Shown in pieces: positions 5,960-6,013 of a stretch of 6,013 bases of DNA. The first letter of the stretch is position 1. Each line of letters opens with the position of its first letter. Made by a program: the position numbers and the translations under genes. Origin of the DNA: Alcanivorax sp. (lineage in GTDB: Bacteria; Pseudomonadota; Gammaproteobacteria; Pseudomonadales; Alcanivoracaceae); NCBI GenBank assembly GCA_007135015.1, contig SLJS01000187.1:1-6013 (forward strand), written 5' to 3'. The notes under the pieces were generated by a model that did not search any database, was not told where the DNA came from, and was given only the letters and a program-made list of their open reading frames with translations.

Positions 5960-6013
5960 GGCTTCGGGCTTCGGGCCGCGGGCTTCGGGCTGCGAGAGGC
6001 GAGAGGCGAGGGG
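5958..6013 (+). repeat. Degenerate heptamer tandem repeat array (continues past the window)
   Basis: Starting at the base after the stop codon, the sequence divides into eight uninterrupted 7-base units: CGGGCTT, CGGGCTT, CGGGCCG, CGGGCTT, CGGGCTG, CGAGAGG, CGAGAGG, CGAGGGG. All begin CGRG. The first five form one subfamily and the last three another, in the same phase. The array reaches the window end, so its full length is unknown. No coding frame or promoter is evident in it. Confidence 0.75.

Noticed and set aside
5958..6013. CRISPR array
   Set aside because: The repeats are 7 bases, contiguous and without spacers, so this is a simple tandem array.

Overview
This window is a GC-rich stretch from a proteobacterium, very probably a gammaproteobacterium. 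It carries a lipopolysaccharide (LPS) inner-core assembly operon, read entirely on the + strand. The gene order (end of ilvE, then waaF, waaC, waaG, waaP and a further LPS-type kinase) matches the arrangement I know from Pseudomonas (glnE-ilvE-waaF-waaC-waaG-waaP-extra kinases). The sequence alone does not fix the genus: a pseudomonad relative and a halophilic or sulfur-oxidising gammaproteobacterium both remain possible.

Layout. Bases 1-114 are the last 37 codons of ilvE (branched-chain aminotransferase). Bases 115-418 hold no gene. They contain two copies of a palindromic C/G-rich repeat in opposite orientation, and the second copy ends in a short T run and could act as a terminator. The operon starts at about 419 with waaF (heptosyltransferase II, apparent TTG start). 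After a 49-base gap come waaC (heptosyltransferase I), waaG (core glycosyltransferase), waaP (core heptose kinase) and a 479-residue protein made of two fused LPS-kinase-like domains. The junctions from waaC onward are all 4-base stop/start overlaps (GTGA, GTGA, ATGA), so the genes are almost certainly co-transcribed and translationally coupled. The last gene ends inside a 14-bp hairpin, and an array of degenerate 7-bp tandem repeats starts immediately after it and runs off the window.

How the genes work together. WaaC and WaaF add the two L,D-heptoses to Kdo2-lipid A. WaaG starts the outer core on that heptose region. WaaP, and probably the twin-kinase protein, phosphorylate the heptoses, giving the negatively charged inner core that is cross-linked by divalent cations in the outer membrane. 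All these enzymes are expected to act at the cytoplasmic face of the inner membrane.

This is mainly a conserved housekeeping region. I found no convincing new biological system. The points most worth a second look are the fused double kinase with both catalytic cores apparently intact, a 16-codon mini-ORF that bridges the only gap in the operon, the inverted repeat pair, and the heptamer array at the end.
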